A DNA stretch of 64,000 nt from Heterohyrax brucei (GCA_028571685.1 CM053140.1:61386201-61450200), one strand, 5' to 3'; shown: positions 14,196-25,872, counted from the first letter of the stretch. The notes: generated by a model not told the origin, from the letters alone. Translations and numbers: made by a program.

Positions 14196-14650
14196 ATACC
14201 AGTTGCCTTCAAGTTAACTCTGAACCATGGCAATCCCATGTGTCTCAGAGGAGAACTGTGCTCCACAGGAAAAGCTAATTTTTCAGGAGCAGATCGCATA
14301 GCCTTTATGCCAAGACACCTCTGTGTGGAGTGGAACCACCAACCTTTCAGTTGACAGACAAATGCAAAAACCATATGCACTATCCAGAGATTCCACAGAG
14401 TATCTGTTGTTACATATTGATGATTCTGACCCATAGCCACCTCATGCACTACACAATGAAACACTGCCCAGTCCTGTAGCACCCTCACAATCACTGCTTT
14501 GTTTGAGTTCACTGTTGCAGCCACCGTGTCAATTCGTCTCCTCGAGAGTCTTCCTCTTTTTCACCGGCCCTCTATTTTACCAAGCATGATGTCCTTCTCC
14601 AGGAACTGGACTCTCCTGATATGATGTCCAAAGTACATGAGAACACAGAG
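14196..14650 (-). mobile_element. AfroSINE adjoining an RTE/BovB 3' end
   Basis: 14196-14398 is a diverged long-form AfroSINE in minus orientation. 14400-14650 is the 3' end of an RTE LINE. On the minus strand it encodes the C-terminal block of the RTE polyprotein (DWAVFHCVVHEVAMGQ) and matches the 3' ends at 25.6 kb and 44.6 kb ('tgcagccaccgtgtcaat', 'gatgtccttctccagg'). No intact ORF. Confidence 0.8.
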
Positions 14651-14819
14651 CCTAGGTTTCTGTTGCCTACAAAACATATCCATCCATCTATATTCCTCAG
14701 ATGTTATGCTAAGCAGTTTCTGCAACGACCTCCAATGATTTCTCCCTCCTGATACTCACTACCCTATGTAACCTAGTAATTTAAGATTAAGATACAAACA
14801 GCTGTTTGTACTCTCTTTA

Positions 14820-15200
14820 TCTTGTCCTCTTGTTTGCTCACTGTGAGGAAGTCAGCTGCTATCCTGGGAACTGTCCTATGGTGAGGCCAGCATGGCAAGG
14901 AAAAACAAAGTTATCTAGTCAAAAGTTTGTTAGGAATTGAAGTTCCCCATCCAAAAATCTGAGAAGAACTAACTCCTGGCAACATAAGCTTAGAGGCAAA
15001 GCCTTCCCTCATTGAGCCATGAAATGATGCAGTCCCAAATGACACCTTGTTTGCAGCCTGTGAGAGACCCTGAAATCAAGGACCCTGCAAAGCCATGTCT
15101 GAGTTCCTCACCTACACAAACTAGGAAGCTTAAACAATCATGTTTTAGGCCACTACATTCGTGGTTATACAACTGTCATACAACAGTTATAAACGCAGAG
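14820..15200 (+). repeat. MLT1-type MaLR LTR relic
   Basis: 'ctcactgtgaggaagtcagctgc', 'gacaccttgtttgcagcctgtgagagaccctg' and 'gttttaggccactacattcgtgg' follow the order of MLT1 LTRs. Short chance frames overlap it on both strands. Confidence 0.6.
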
Positions 15201-15475
15201 CTGTAAATACGTGGAGGGTGTGTTCTTACAATAAAAATATTTCTTCAGGAATCTGCTTTCAAGAAACACATTTTGTCCCATTTTTCATATATAAATCCAA
15301 GTGCTGGAAAAATCCACTTGAATTTGGAACGAAGTGATGAACTCCAATTCATTTTATGTTTTCCCATAATTTGTCAAATTACTGGCTTTTTAGGTTATAC
15401 AAAATCAAATAGACTTAGACCTACTAAGCTTACTTAGAATTAGCAGCAATCATTTACACTCAAGAGTCAACTAAA

Positions 15476-16459
15476 TCTACGAGACAGAGAGACCCACAAG
15501 AGTGGGTGCCTACATCGACTTGGAACCGGAGAAACTGGATGGTGCCCGGCCACCACCAGTGACAGCCACGATGGAACTCACAGAGAGGAGTCTCACTGGC
15601 AACACAAGAATAAAAAGGGGTGCATCCTGAGATCTCCACTAAAAGACCTCAACTGATAGTCCAACGGTTTCGGGGTTCCCCTGAGAGCATGGCCCCCGGC
15701 CCTGATGCTGCCCTTTCCCATAAATTATAACAAAGGTCCACTCTTTGGACAGGAATGGATTGGACTTGGCAATGCAGAGTGACCATATGTTGGAAGCATT
15801 TTATGGTTCTATACATCTATAGGATATCATCTTGCTGACCTCTGGCTGGAGGAAGGGGAGTGGATGGAGAGCAGGGGAAAGGAGGCTGTTGGGAGGATGA
15901 GACATGTATGGAGCAGAGAGGAATAGTGTGCAGTCACCGGACAGGGAGAGCAGTGGAAGCTGCATATAGGTGGGCATGTAAATTTATACGTGAATGTACA
16001 TTTTCACTCAGTTATGTTAAATAAAAATAAAGAAAATAAAAAATAAAAAAAAATAAAAAGGGGTACATCCTGAGATCTCCACTAAAAGACCTCAACTGAT
16101 GGTCCAGCGGTTTCGGGGTTCCCCTGAGAACATGGCCCCTGGCCCTGATGCTGCCCTTAACCATAAATCATAACAAAGGTCCACTCTTTGGACAGGAATG
16201 GACTGGACTTGGCAATGCAGAGTGACCCTATATTGGATGCGCTTTATGGTTCTATACATCTACAGGATATCATCCTGCTGACCTCTGGCTGGAGGAAGGA
16301 GAGTGTGTGGAGAGGAGGGGAAAGGAGGCTGTTGGGAGGATGAGACATGTATGGAGCAGAGAGGAATAGTGTGCTGTCACTGGACAGGGTGAGCAGTGGA
16401 AGCTGCATATAGGTGGGCATGTAAATTTTCACTTAGTCATGTTAAATTTTAAAAAAAAA
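15476..16459 (+). mobile_element. 5'-truncated L1 with duplicated 3' end, one TSD pair
   Basis: Two copies of the afrotherian L1 3' UTR in tandem. Copy 1 runs 15476-16051 and copy 2 runs 16052-16459, repeating from 'aataaaaagggg' (15609 and 16052; offset 443 bp). Both carry the same otherwise uncommon variants ('ccagcggtttcggggttcccctgag', 'aacaaaggtccactctttgg'). The TSD aagagtcaactaaa occurs only outside the pair (15462-15475 and 16460-16473), so both copies lie within one insertion. Confidence 0.9.
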
Positions 16460-16724
16460 AAGAGTCAACTAAAATAAAGACATCTGTTCAAATATGATAT
16501 CAACAAGAGCTAAAATCTACCAAATTAGAAAACAAAGTGATAATGTGTTATCCAACTGTTATTTCAAATCCAAGGGAAACCTCTCTGGAGGTAACATCAT
16601 CCACACCATTAGCTAGAACAGCCTGGCTCACCAACTCACTGCTATAAACACCAAGAGTTGCCAAAGCTTCACTGACAGCATACCTAAATTCACTTTTAAA
16701 AAATTTAAATGTAACTAGTCTATG

Positions 16725-16856
16725 AAAGGAAACTGATGGCACAGTGTTCAGCAGTTCAAATCCACTAGCACTCCTTGGAAACCCTGTAGGGTAATTCTAC
16801 TCTCTCCTGCAGGGTTAGTATGAGTTAGAACTGACTCACTGGCAACAGGTTGGAGG
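16725..16856 (+). mobile_element. AfroSINE, short form, 5' truncated
   Basis: Head remnant 'gatggcacagtg', B-box 'cagttcaaatccac', body 'ctccttggaaaccctgtagg', tail 'tatgagttagaactgactcactggcaacagg'. Confidence 0.88.
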
Positions 16857-16897
16857 ATTTTTGTTTTTGTTTTCATTTTTTGGTTAGTGTATGAAAA

Positions 16898-17092
16898 CTG
16901 AAGCCCTGGTAGCACAGCAGTCAGAGTGCTGGCTGGATTCCAACGGAATGGTGGGTGGTTTTAACCCGTCAGCTGCTCCCCAGAAGAAAGATATGGTAGT
17001 CTGCTTCTGTGAAGATATACCACCTTGGAAACTCTAAGGGGCAGTTCCCTGTCCTATAGGGTTGCCATGAGTCAGAATCACCAAGAAACTGG
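16898..17092 (+). mobile_element. AfroSINE, long form
   Basis: From 'gaagccctggtagcacagc' to 'tgagtcagaatcaccaagaaactgg'. It retains the central block ('gaagaaagatatggtagtctgcttctgtgaagatat') missing from short-form copies, and is thus an example of the older size class. Confidence 0.9.
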
Positions 17093-17126
17093 AGATAAAG
17101 ATTGCCCTTTTACATGAGAAAAGGCC

Positions 17127-18140
17127 ACAGATCACAGCAGAAGTTTATGAAGTTTACTTTAAAGAAAGATTAGGCAGTAAAAGATTTAAAAATTTGACAA
17201 TTCTAAGGGAAAACAACAAGGGCCACAGAAGGAAAGTAAACCCAGAGAATCAGCCGCAGGCAGTATTATCCAGTAGACATGTTTAGGGAGAAGGTATATG
17301 CTACCCAAACAGGTCTGTTCCCACAAAAGCAATTAATACATCAGGTTCAATAGTAGCTTGATTACAGTGGACACTAAAAACATCCAAGTTAACCTCCTTG
17401 GCTTGGACGGCTTATCAAGCAGCCTTCATATGAGAACCTGGCTTCTTCCTGTAGCCAAGCATGCTAAGAGCTGACTATAATTATCCACTTCAGACTTATT
17501 ATTTCTTTATAGACTAGTAAACAGCACGTTGCCTTTTGTACATTGGTCTCTTGTAGTTCCGGGTATTGTAGGTCAATCCAAAAATCCAACTACCTCTAGA
17601 ATTAGTGATAAAGTCTATTTCAAGATCTAAAACTTGACACCTTGGGGTGGGCAGTTCCTAGCTTCCCCCACAACATAACTAGACCTTGTATACTTCGATG
17701 TAATGTCCCATTCCCAATATTGCCACTGTTTTTAATCTCTAAAAACACAGACACAACTATGTGTCTGTAAAACAAAAGAAGACTTTAAAAAGCTTATTCA
17801 TAAAGTTCCTAGGGAACAAAACAGAAATCAACAGCTGATTTATAAGCAATGCTAGCCACATGTTTGAAGATACCTTAGTATTTTCTTTTTCCATCTAACA
17901 AAGACAATAATACACAGTCACACTTGCAATCAGCTGTCCAATCAACTCCTATTAATAACCTTTTAGACCCTCAACAATAAAGGGTTGAGAGCATCAAGAA
18001 ATCTCCAGACTTCTCATTTTAAGATGTAGTGGGAAAAGCACAAGTGAGCAAGACAAAAAAAGCTACAGATCACAGGAAAAGTTCACGAAGTTCACTTTGA
18101 AGAAAGAGTAAGCAATAAAAGGTTTAAACTTTTTGAAATA
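17127..18140. repeat. Pair of dispersed direct repeats, 938 bp apart
   Basis: About 75 bp at 17127-17200 and 18065-18138 align closely: both begin 'acagatcaca', both include 'gaagttYactttRaagaaag' and both end in a 'gtttaaa'-like stretch. They share orientation, like LTR remnants or two copies of one old repeat. The 860 bp between them is not otherwise recognised. Confidence 0.5.
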
Positions 18141-18159
18141 AAAATAAATAAGTTTAAAA

Positions 18160-18320
18160 AACTGATTTCAAATCCCAGCTGATTCTAACTCCTCTAAGCT
18201 TCAGTTTTCTCATCTATAAAACAAAATGGTGTGACGATTAAATGAGATAAAATGTGGAAAGGACTGAAACAATGCTGAACTCATGGTAACCACTCAAAAA
18301 CCTAGCTACTACTATTAAAG
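18160..18320 (+). repeat. MIR SINE relic
   Basis: 'aaatcccagctgattctaact...cttcagttttctcatctataaaacaaaatggtgtgacgattaaatgagata' is a clear MIR core and 3' end. Confidence 0.75.
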
Positions 18321-18470
18321 AACACAGTAACAGCCAAAAGATTTCATGCTATTAATGTTTCGACAATGAAATGCTCTTTGACACTCAGCTAGCGGGCAGA
18401 GAGAGTGCAGCATCCATAGCCCACTTCAGGACAAATTCCATAAAACGAAGAGCCCCAACAAAACACTACA

Positions 18471-18622
18471 GGCCCTGGTGGTGCCTTGATTAAGTGCTCA
18501 GCTGCTAACCAAGAGGTCACCCTTTTGAACCCACCAGTACCTCTGTAACAGAAAGATGAGGCGGACTGCTTCCCTAAAGATTACTGCCATGGAAACCCTA
18601 CTGGAACAGAGTGAAATAAATG
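18471..18622 (+). mobile_element. AfroSINE, long form, 3' truncated
   Basis: Starts 'ggccctggtggtgccttgat', with B-box-like 'ttttgaacccaccag' and central block 'cagaaagatgaggcggactgcttccc'. It loses the tail near 'actggaacagagtg'. Confidence 0.85.
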
Positions 18623-18624
18623 GC

Positions 18625-20110
18625 GGCCTCTTGAATATAATCTACACCATTTCACTTCTTAATTCTGTCTCTAAGCATGAGTCATTGTTTCCCTTAGTTT
18701 CTCTCAAGGTAAAGACTAATCTATGCTCTCTTTAGGATTGCAAAAAAAGAACTATTAATAATCTAAAATCATAAAAGCAAAACAAAGAAATCTGCATTGT
18801 GGCCTGGAACTTATATGATGGCCAGACCACTACTGGGCCCGAAATACCAACTAAGCTATCAAGGTATCTAGGACAACAGTAACTACCTAAGGAAGAAGTA
18901 ACATCTTACAAATATCTAGGACTCATAAAACCCTACTCCCTTTCTCTATAAAATCTCTAGCTAGTCTCCATTTTGAGGAGACAGACTGAAGAAACCTACC
19001 CCCTCTGTCTCCTTGTGTATTGGTATATAATAACAAAAGACCTTGCTTCTCATCTCATCCATCTTGAAGACTGTTAGCGACAGGCAGCAGGAACTCCCCT
19101 TAGGTTTGTCGTAACACTATTGGGCAACTCTACTTTGAGGGTCACTATGAAGAATCAACTCATCAACAATGGGTAACAAAACACTGCAAGAAAAAAGGGA
19201 TTACGGCTTAGAAGAAATTGAGACAAGGCAAAATGATTATTAAGGGCTGCTGTTGTCTGACTATACCACTACTAATATTCACATTGGGAAGTATCACTGA
19301 GGTTTGCAGGTGGGCACTTGATGGGAACTCCAACAACTATTCTGTGCACAAGAGGAGTAAAGTATTACTCAACCACATACGTAGAGGGGTACCACTCAGA
19401 GCACAGATTTGACTTCCTAAGAATTACTACTCAAGGGATGCAACAAACCCTATATGAAGGACCTGATCTGATCCTGTTGTTCGCTGACAACTCAAACAGA
19501 AGCTTAGATTCACTGGAATGTTGCCAGTGTAGGAGTTAAATGCCTGGCATTTATCTACATAGTAAGAAATGTTCTCTATAGTCCTTACATTACTCGGCAG
19601 TAGTGGGTTTGGATTTCTGGTGGTAAGAAATAGCCTCTCCAAAATCTTTTTTTAAAAATCTCTTTATAAATACTCTCATTATATTAAGAGAATCTGACAT
19701 GAATTCAGAGAATGGAGTTTTAAGAACTCACTGAAACGAAGACTTGTTAGTGGTAACCACTGACAGTCACATATCTTAACCAGAGCTCTCATTCATGAAA
19801 ATTTATATACATTTTTAAGTCCCTTCTCAAAACCTTAATTCTGTAGGGATTTATCTGGCCCTCTCTACCATAGAGGGTTGTTAAGAGTAAGTAAGAGCAT
19901 ACAAATGCTTTCATAAATACTACAAATCATACAGATATAAAAGTTATTACTAAATAATTAACAAGAAATCATTTTACCCCTATTAAAAATATGTAATAGT
20001 ATAAATCAACATCCCCCACAGGCTTTAAAAAAAGAAGGTATATCCATTCATGTAGTCATTAATTAAGTGTGGTGGGATGTTGGATGACACTTCTGTAAAA
20101 TATACTTTTA
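18625..20110. other. Intronic sequence with an AfroSINE tail scrap
   Basis: No gene recognised. 19118-19178 ('gggcaactctactttgagggtcactatgaagaatcaactcatcaac') is a plus-strand AfroSINE 3' fragment. The reading frames at 19.2-19.6 kb are chance. Confidence 0.55.
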
Positions 20111-20136
20111 TTACAATTTAGAATTTATTTTTTCTT

Positions 20137-20572
20137 AAGAAAAAGCGGTGTGCAGTTCAGGAACTCTACTAAAAGACCTGAGGTGATGGTTCCACAGCCT
20201 GGAGGGTCCCCTGGGAACATGGCCCCTAGGCATGCTGCTGGCCCTGACCAGAAACCGGTACTAAGGTCAACTCTTCAGAGAAGAATGGACTGGACTCAGG
20301 GCCACAGTGTGTACATATGGTGTGTGTACTTTACGGTTTTACACATTTATAGGAAGCTGTCCTACTGGTTTCTCTGTAGATGGGAGAGAAGAGGGTGAAA
20401 GGCAGGGGACAAGTGCTCATTAAGAGGAAACTAGAAGTATAGTGTGAAAAGGAAGAACGTGCTGTCACTGGATGGGGACTGCAGGTGGAGCTGCAGATAG
20501 ACAGACATGCAAAATTGATCTGGACTGTATACTCTCACGTAATCACAATATAAATAAATAAATAATTTTTTG
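20137..20572 (+). mobile_element. 5'-truncated L1 3' end
   Basis: Same L1 3' UTR as at 15.5, 22.6 and 29.4 kb: 'ctactaaaagacctgaggtgatgg', 'gaacatggcccctagg', 'gaatggactggactcagg', 'tgctgtcactggatgggga'. It ends in an AAAT-rich tail. An imperfect TSD (agaatttattttttcttaa at 20120 versus agaatttactttccttaa at 20573) brackets it. It is more diverged than the other copies. Confidence 0.85.
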
Positions 20573-20589
20573 AGAATTTACTTTCCTTA

Positions 20590-21835
20590 AAAATTGAGAT
20601 TATTTATGATAATACCAATTTATTACACATAAATAAGGGATTTTCTTTTAAGCAGACACAATTCACTTCAACATAATTTCAAAATACCAAAAGTTAGTGA
20701 CAACTTCAGGGAGAATGCTCATGAAGGATGTTTAAAATATTTTTAACCAAACTTTCAATTAAAACTGCAACTTAAATAAGGAATGCTAAACATATTCAGC
20801 AGTTCCATCAAAACCAGTTATTTTTTAAATTAAATATAACTAAATACACAAATAAATAAAGCTGATTTTTAACTTTCTTTCAGTGATCTTTCAATTCTCC
20901 CTTCTCATTCTGTATGTACTCACTAAGCAAGTGTCCAGCATTCTTTTTAATCAGTTGCTCAACACTCATGTGTTAAGATTATCTGAAAATATTTCTGCCC
21001 TATTTCACTTAATTCAAATCACAAACTAAGAATCAGCATTTACTAGTTTCTTCACATTTCTCTTACTAAATATCACCACAGTGTGAACTTTGGCATCTAG
21101 TGATTACTGTTTAATATTTTTACCCTATATGGCAAGATGGTTACTAATTTTAAAAAACTGTTATATTAATGATCTCTTAACTAAATCTCTCCTTTGGTAA
21201 GACCTAGTAAGTCTCTTTAAAATATATATATATACATGTTTAATTTTTTATATCAGTGTAATTATGTAGTATATAAAATTAACTACTTTCCAAGGTTATT
21301 AAACTTTCTTCACAAGCACTGTTAATAGCTGTACCTAATCTCTTTTAATAACACTTCCACCACTAAGGTAGAAATCACAAAAAATCACTGAGGCCTGCTT
21401 AAGATGGAGGCAATCTGATCTCTTCCACATCAGGGGGTAAAGAAAAATAAAGACATCAGTTTTCTGGCTATTGAAAAAATTTAAAGGTTAAAGCATCTTT
21501 AGTGTTTACTGGTATCACAAAGTATTTGAACACACCCCAAAAAGCACTGCCTGCATTAGTCACTAGTGGAAAATAACAAAAGAAGTAGAATAAATTATTT
21601 ACATAGTGTTCTAAACCACCATAAAACATATAAAATAGGAAAACGAAGGAAACAAAACCCTACCAGGAATCAAACTGATACAATTCTTGGGAAACATAAG
21701 ATAAGCATACAGTAAAAACAAACAGAATAGCCATGGACATGGGGAAGCAGGAAGGAGAGGGTGAAAAAGTACACCTACTGACACTTGTCAGTGGGGCTTT
21801 ATGGAACACAGTGAGGAGCTGAGCTCTAATCCAAA
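20590..21835. other. Intronic sequence, AT-rich
   Basis: No gene or young repeat recognised. A short (AT)n lies at about 21222-21234. Confidence 0.6.
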
Positions 21836-21837
21836 CC

Positions 21838-22030
21838 ATCCCAATCCAAATCCACTATCATTAAGCTGGTTTTGTCTCACAGCGACCCTGTAGGACAGAG
21901 TAGAACTGCCCCATAAAATTCCCAAGCTGCGAGACTTGATGAACAGCTGGTGGGTTCAAACCATCAACCTATACTACTTGGTCAGCAGCTGAGTACTTTA
22001 ACCACTGTGCCCACTGTTCACCAGGGCACC
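21838..22030 (-). mobile_element. AfroSINE, long form
   Basis: Minus orientation: tail 'ctcacagcgaccctgtaggacagag', central block 'gagacttgatgaacagctggtgggttcaaacc', head 'gtactttaaccactgtgccc'. Confidence 0.88.
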
Positions 22031-22157
22031 TTTCAAATACAACCGGGAGCAACATGATACAAGTTCTTCTAAAAAGATAAATCTGTTTGCACAGTTGCCA
22101 AGCACCGTTAGTCTTTTAACTTGCTTCTTCTACACTGACATTTTAACAACTTGTTGC

Positions 22158-22355
22158 TTTTGTTACTCACCATCAAGTCAGTTTTACCTGGTGGTAAGCC
22201 CATGTGTGCAGAGTAAAACCACTCCACAGGGTTTTCAAGGCTGTGATCTTAGAAGCAGATCACCAGGCCTGTCTTATGAGGGTCTCTGGGTGGGTTCAGA
22301 CCACCAACCTTTTGGCTAAGTAGTCAACTGCTTAACCACTGGCACCATCCAGGGA
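22158..22355 (-). mobile_element. AfroSINE, long form
   Basis: Minus orientation: 'caccatcaagtcagttttacc', 'tccacagggttttcaaggctgtgatcttagaagcagatcaccagg', then 'gggtgggttcagaccaccaaccttttgg' and 'cttaaccactggcaccatcc'. Confidence 0.88.
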
Positions 22356-22603
22356 AGTTAAAAGATAAATCTGACAGTCCTCTATGAAACGAGGTGAGAG
22401 GTTGGGAGGCTAAGTAAGAGATCAATGCAGTAATCTAGGCAAGAAATGGGAAGAGAAGGATCTATGGAAATGGGGGCAAGGAAGGAATAAACTGCTACTT
22501 AGATCCCTCTCTCAGTTTTCAGAGGACAAAAAAACTTCTGGAAATTTCTTCAGTCATGATTCTTACTTATCATTCTGTTACGAAGAACAAGAATGAAGCC
22601 ACC

Positions 22604-23449
22604 CGTCTGGGGTCTTAAAAGCTGCCAAGCTGCCATCTGAGCTACACCCAATGGTCCCAACTCAGCAAGAACGGATGATCACCAAGGACCAAAATCATAT
22701 GGGGGAAAGGGAACCCAGAAGACAGAGAGACCTACGTAAGTGCGTGACTACATCGACATGTGACCAGAAGAACCAGATGGTGCCCGGCCAACACCAGTGA
22801 TAGCTGTAATGGGACTCACAAAGTTGGGTCTCACAGGCAACATGAGAATAAAAAGGGGTGCACCCTGAGATCTCCATTAAAAGACCACAAGTGATGGTCC
22901 AGGGGCTTCGGGGTTCCCCTGGGAGCATGGCCCCTGGCCCTGGTGCTGCCGCTCTCCATAAATCATAATGGAAGTCAACTCTGGACAGAAATGGATTGGA
23001 TCTGGCAACACAGAGCGACCATATCGTGTGTGCACTTTATGGTTTCATGCATCTATAGGATGTCATCCTGCTTACCTCTTACTGCAGGTGGGGAAGAAGA
23101 GTGGAGAGGAGGGGATAGGAGACTGGTAGGAGGATATGACATGTACAGAATGGAGAGAAGGAATGTGCTGTCACCAGGCAGGGAGAGCAGAGAGCTGCAC
23201 ATAGGCGGGCATACAAATTTATACAGGAGTGTACATTTTCACTCAATCATAATAAAAAAAAAATTTATAAACATATGCCTTTGTAACACCAGTCACAATC
23301 CCTGCAAAGTGGCAGTACTCTCCCCCTTTCCACTCTGGGATGGCCCTGTCCTTGCCTACTTTCTCATCTTGCTTTTGGGCAGGAGTGGCCCATATGGTCT
23401 CGTACTGATTTACTAATAAAGAAGCATGTTCCTCAAAAAAAAAAAAAAA
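22604..23449 (+). mobile_element. 5'-truncated L1 with apparent 3' transduction
   Basis: L1 3' UTR starts at 'gtctggggtcttaaaagctgcc' and ends normally at 'ttcactcaatcataat' plus A-rich sequence (about 23262). It is followed by about 170 bp of non-L1 sequence that has its own AATAAA (23415-23420) and a 15-A tail (23435-23449). The TSD core gaagccacc lies before the L1 (22595-22603) and after the second poly-A (23451-23459), but not after the first. This is the signature of a transcript that read through the L1 poly(A) site. Confidence 0.88.
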
Positions 23450-23761
23450 GGAAGCCACCAAGCATACTCAAGCCAATCGCCATTGAAGCTCTTTTAATCA
23501 GGAATCTTAAATAAACAGTCAGCTAAGTGCAAAAGGTTAGATGAAAATGTAATCTAAGTAGGGAAGAGTATGGTACTGCAAGTTTTATATTACCAACGGG
23601 TAAGGTTTTGAGGCTGCCATGAAGATTCAGCAAGATATTGGAAAAAGCAAAAATCACAAGCAAGTAGCATAAGAACAGTAGTTTTTAACTTGGGGACAAC
23701 CATAAATTAGATAGAACCGTGAACTGCAAGCTTTTCAACTGGTAGCTATTGTTAAATTCCA

Positions 23762-23940
23762 AGGAAACTCTGGTGGCATATCGGTTAAGAGCCACAGCTA
23801 CAAACCAAAAGTTTGGCAGTACAAATCCACCTGGCACTCCTCAGGAACTCTTCAGGGCAGTTCTACGCTTTCCTGTAGGGTTGCTTTGAGTCTGGATCAA
23901 CTCAACGGCAACAGATTTGGTATGGGGGGGGGGGGGGGGG
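23762..23940 (+). mobile_element. AfroSINE, short form, with 17-G tract at its tail
   Basis: From 'aaactctggtggcatatcgg' to 'caactcaacggcaacagatttgg'. The tail runs directly into an uninterrupted run of 17 G (23924-23940). Confidence 0.9.
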
Positions 23941-24014
23941 TGTTAAGCTCCAAATTGCACTTTTTGTACAGAATCACGTGTTTCCAAGTGTTCTTTTCAT
24001 TTCTATTTCTTTGT

Positions 24015-24310
24015 TGAACATTTTATTATGGTTTGGGTGAAAGTTTACACTGCCAATTAGTTTTCCACTTCAATATTTTATACACATTTTGTGACATTAG
24101 TGGCAATTCTCTGAATGTGACAGCATCCTGCCCACTTCCTCCTTGAGTTCTCCAATTTCCATTCACCCATCTTTCCTGCACCTTCCTGCCTCCTGAGCTT
24201 TTGTTTTCACAGGCAGTTGCTGTCCTTCTGGTCTTGTGTGGTTGGTTGTACTTTACCACAACAAAGAACACAAATCCAGTCAACAACTTCATCCTCAACC
24301 AAGCACACAC
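24015..24310 (-). mobile_element. LINE 3' end, minus orientation
   Basis: Plus-strand reading 'ttttattatggtttgggtgaaagtttacac', 'catttt(g)tgacattagtggcaa' and 'ccacttcctccttgag...ttccattcacccat' resembles the reverse complement of an L1-type 3' UTR. It is the only L1-like copy recognised in sense orientation to PUM1. Family assignment is uncertain. Confidence 0.5.
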
Positions 24311-24486
24311 AAGACACGGTTCATACTTTCATTAAGTATGTTCTTTAAAAAAAAAAAAAAAATTCAGGGACTGTCTGCAGCCTCCAGCTCTTATGTTATT
24401 TTATAATAAATTAACCTGAACAAGCTCTATACCAATCTTTTCTCCACAGCACATTCCCAGCTGAATCCACTAAAGGAATTACTCAT

Positions 24487-24628
24487 TACCTGGGGCCAAC
24501 TCATAGCAACCCTCTAAGACAAACTAGAACTGCCTCAGAGTTTCCAAAGAGTAGCTGGTGGATTTGAACTGCCAACTTTTTGGTTAGCAGTCATAGCACT
24601 TAACCACTATGCCACCAGGGTTTCCACT
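24487..24628 (-). mobile_element. AfroSINE, short form
   Basis: Minus orientation: 'ggggccaactcatagcaaccctctaag', 'tttccaaagagtagctggtgg', 'cacttaaccactatgccaccagggtttcc'. Confidence 0.9.
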
Positions 24629-25185
24629 GAAGGAATAGCTGTCTTTAGTCCCACTTAATAGTTACTGGAATAAAGTAAAAAAAAAAGCAGTACCAGAAGA
24701 GAGTCAAAGAAAACATCTACCATCTTTATAAAACTTGCCAGGCTGACAATAGAGTCTGTTCAGAAAATGATGAAATGCCCACGATAAATCAGACTTTTCT
24801 GCAGGATACAGACATATCATGTAAGGAAACAGAAGACTATGTTTTAAGTTACCTATAAATTAAGGTGGTAAGTTTTTCTATATGTGTAAACTGTATGGTT
24901 TGATCTATAGCATAACCACATTCATGTAACATCTACAGCTTATAATTTAAAAAAATAATTCTTTAATAATTACATAAATACTTGAGAACCCACCATGCTA
25001 AAGATAAACTCCCAGATCACAATAAGCCATGAAAAACCTACATTAGTCCATAATCAACCAACCTCCTCATAACCCCATAGCAGAAAGGAAATAGCTCATC
25101 TAAGAGGAGAAAGAGCCCTTCATCTCAAGACAGGACCCAATAATACTCAAACCTGTCCCCTTATCTAGTCACAGCCTCGCAAAAA

Positions 25186-25235
25186 AGACACAATGCTGTC
25201 GAGTCAATTCCAACGTGTAGCAACAGCCTCAGAGT
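25186..25235 (-). mobile_element. AfroSINE/RTE tail scrap
   Basis: 'caatgctgtcgagtcaattccaacgtgtagcaacagcctc' is a minus-oriented 3' tail. Confidence 0.6.
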
Positions 25236-25620
25236 ATTTTTAATTATTGAACTGACAAGACAAGGATCTCAATATACCAGATATGGACAATGTCTTTTTC
25301 AGTAATTCCAAGAGATGAAAATTCCACAGGTACGGCTGCTATACACATCGAGAATATCAACAGAGAAAACAAATTACTACTACACACCTTCACTATAATG
25401 AACCACAACACAAATAATCAAAAGACAATAAATTATTATGGAGTGTGTAATTAACTGACCCAATGAACAACTGCCTATTTTGTCATGAAATCAGAAGAAC
25501 TGGATGGTGCCTGGCTACCATTACCAAACATTTTGGTCAAAGAAGAATAGAATTTCAAATTCTCACAGACTTCAGGTTTCTGGAGTCATGAAGTGGGATG
25601 AACTCTGAAACTACAGCCCT

Positions 25621-25872
25621 ATTGTTGTTGTCAGGCGCCATCAAGTCAGTTTCAATTCACAACCACCCTATGTACAAGAGAACCAAACACTGCCTGGTCC
25701 TGCACCATCCTCACAACCATTGTTATCTTTCAGCCTGCTGTTGCAGCTACTGTGTCAATCTATCTTGTTGAGGGTCTTCCTCTTTTTTGATGATCCTGTA
25801 CCAAGCATAACGTCCTTCTCCAGGGACTAGTCCCTCCTAATAACAAAGTATGTGCAACAAAGTCTCACCATT
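25621..25872 (-). mobile_element. RTE/BovB LINE 3' end
   Basis: Starts 'tgttgttgtcaggcgccatcaagtcag' and continues 'cactgcctggtcctgcaccatcctcac', 'tgagggtcttcctcttt', 'gtccttctccagggac'. This is the same sequence as the left end of the 44.6-kb RTE. About 250 bp, 5' truncated. Confidence 0.88.

Noticed and set aside
22943-23416. Plus-strand frame of 157 codons
   Set aside because: It runs through L1 3' UTR into the transduced segment; frame openness is chance.
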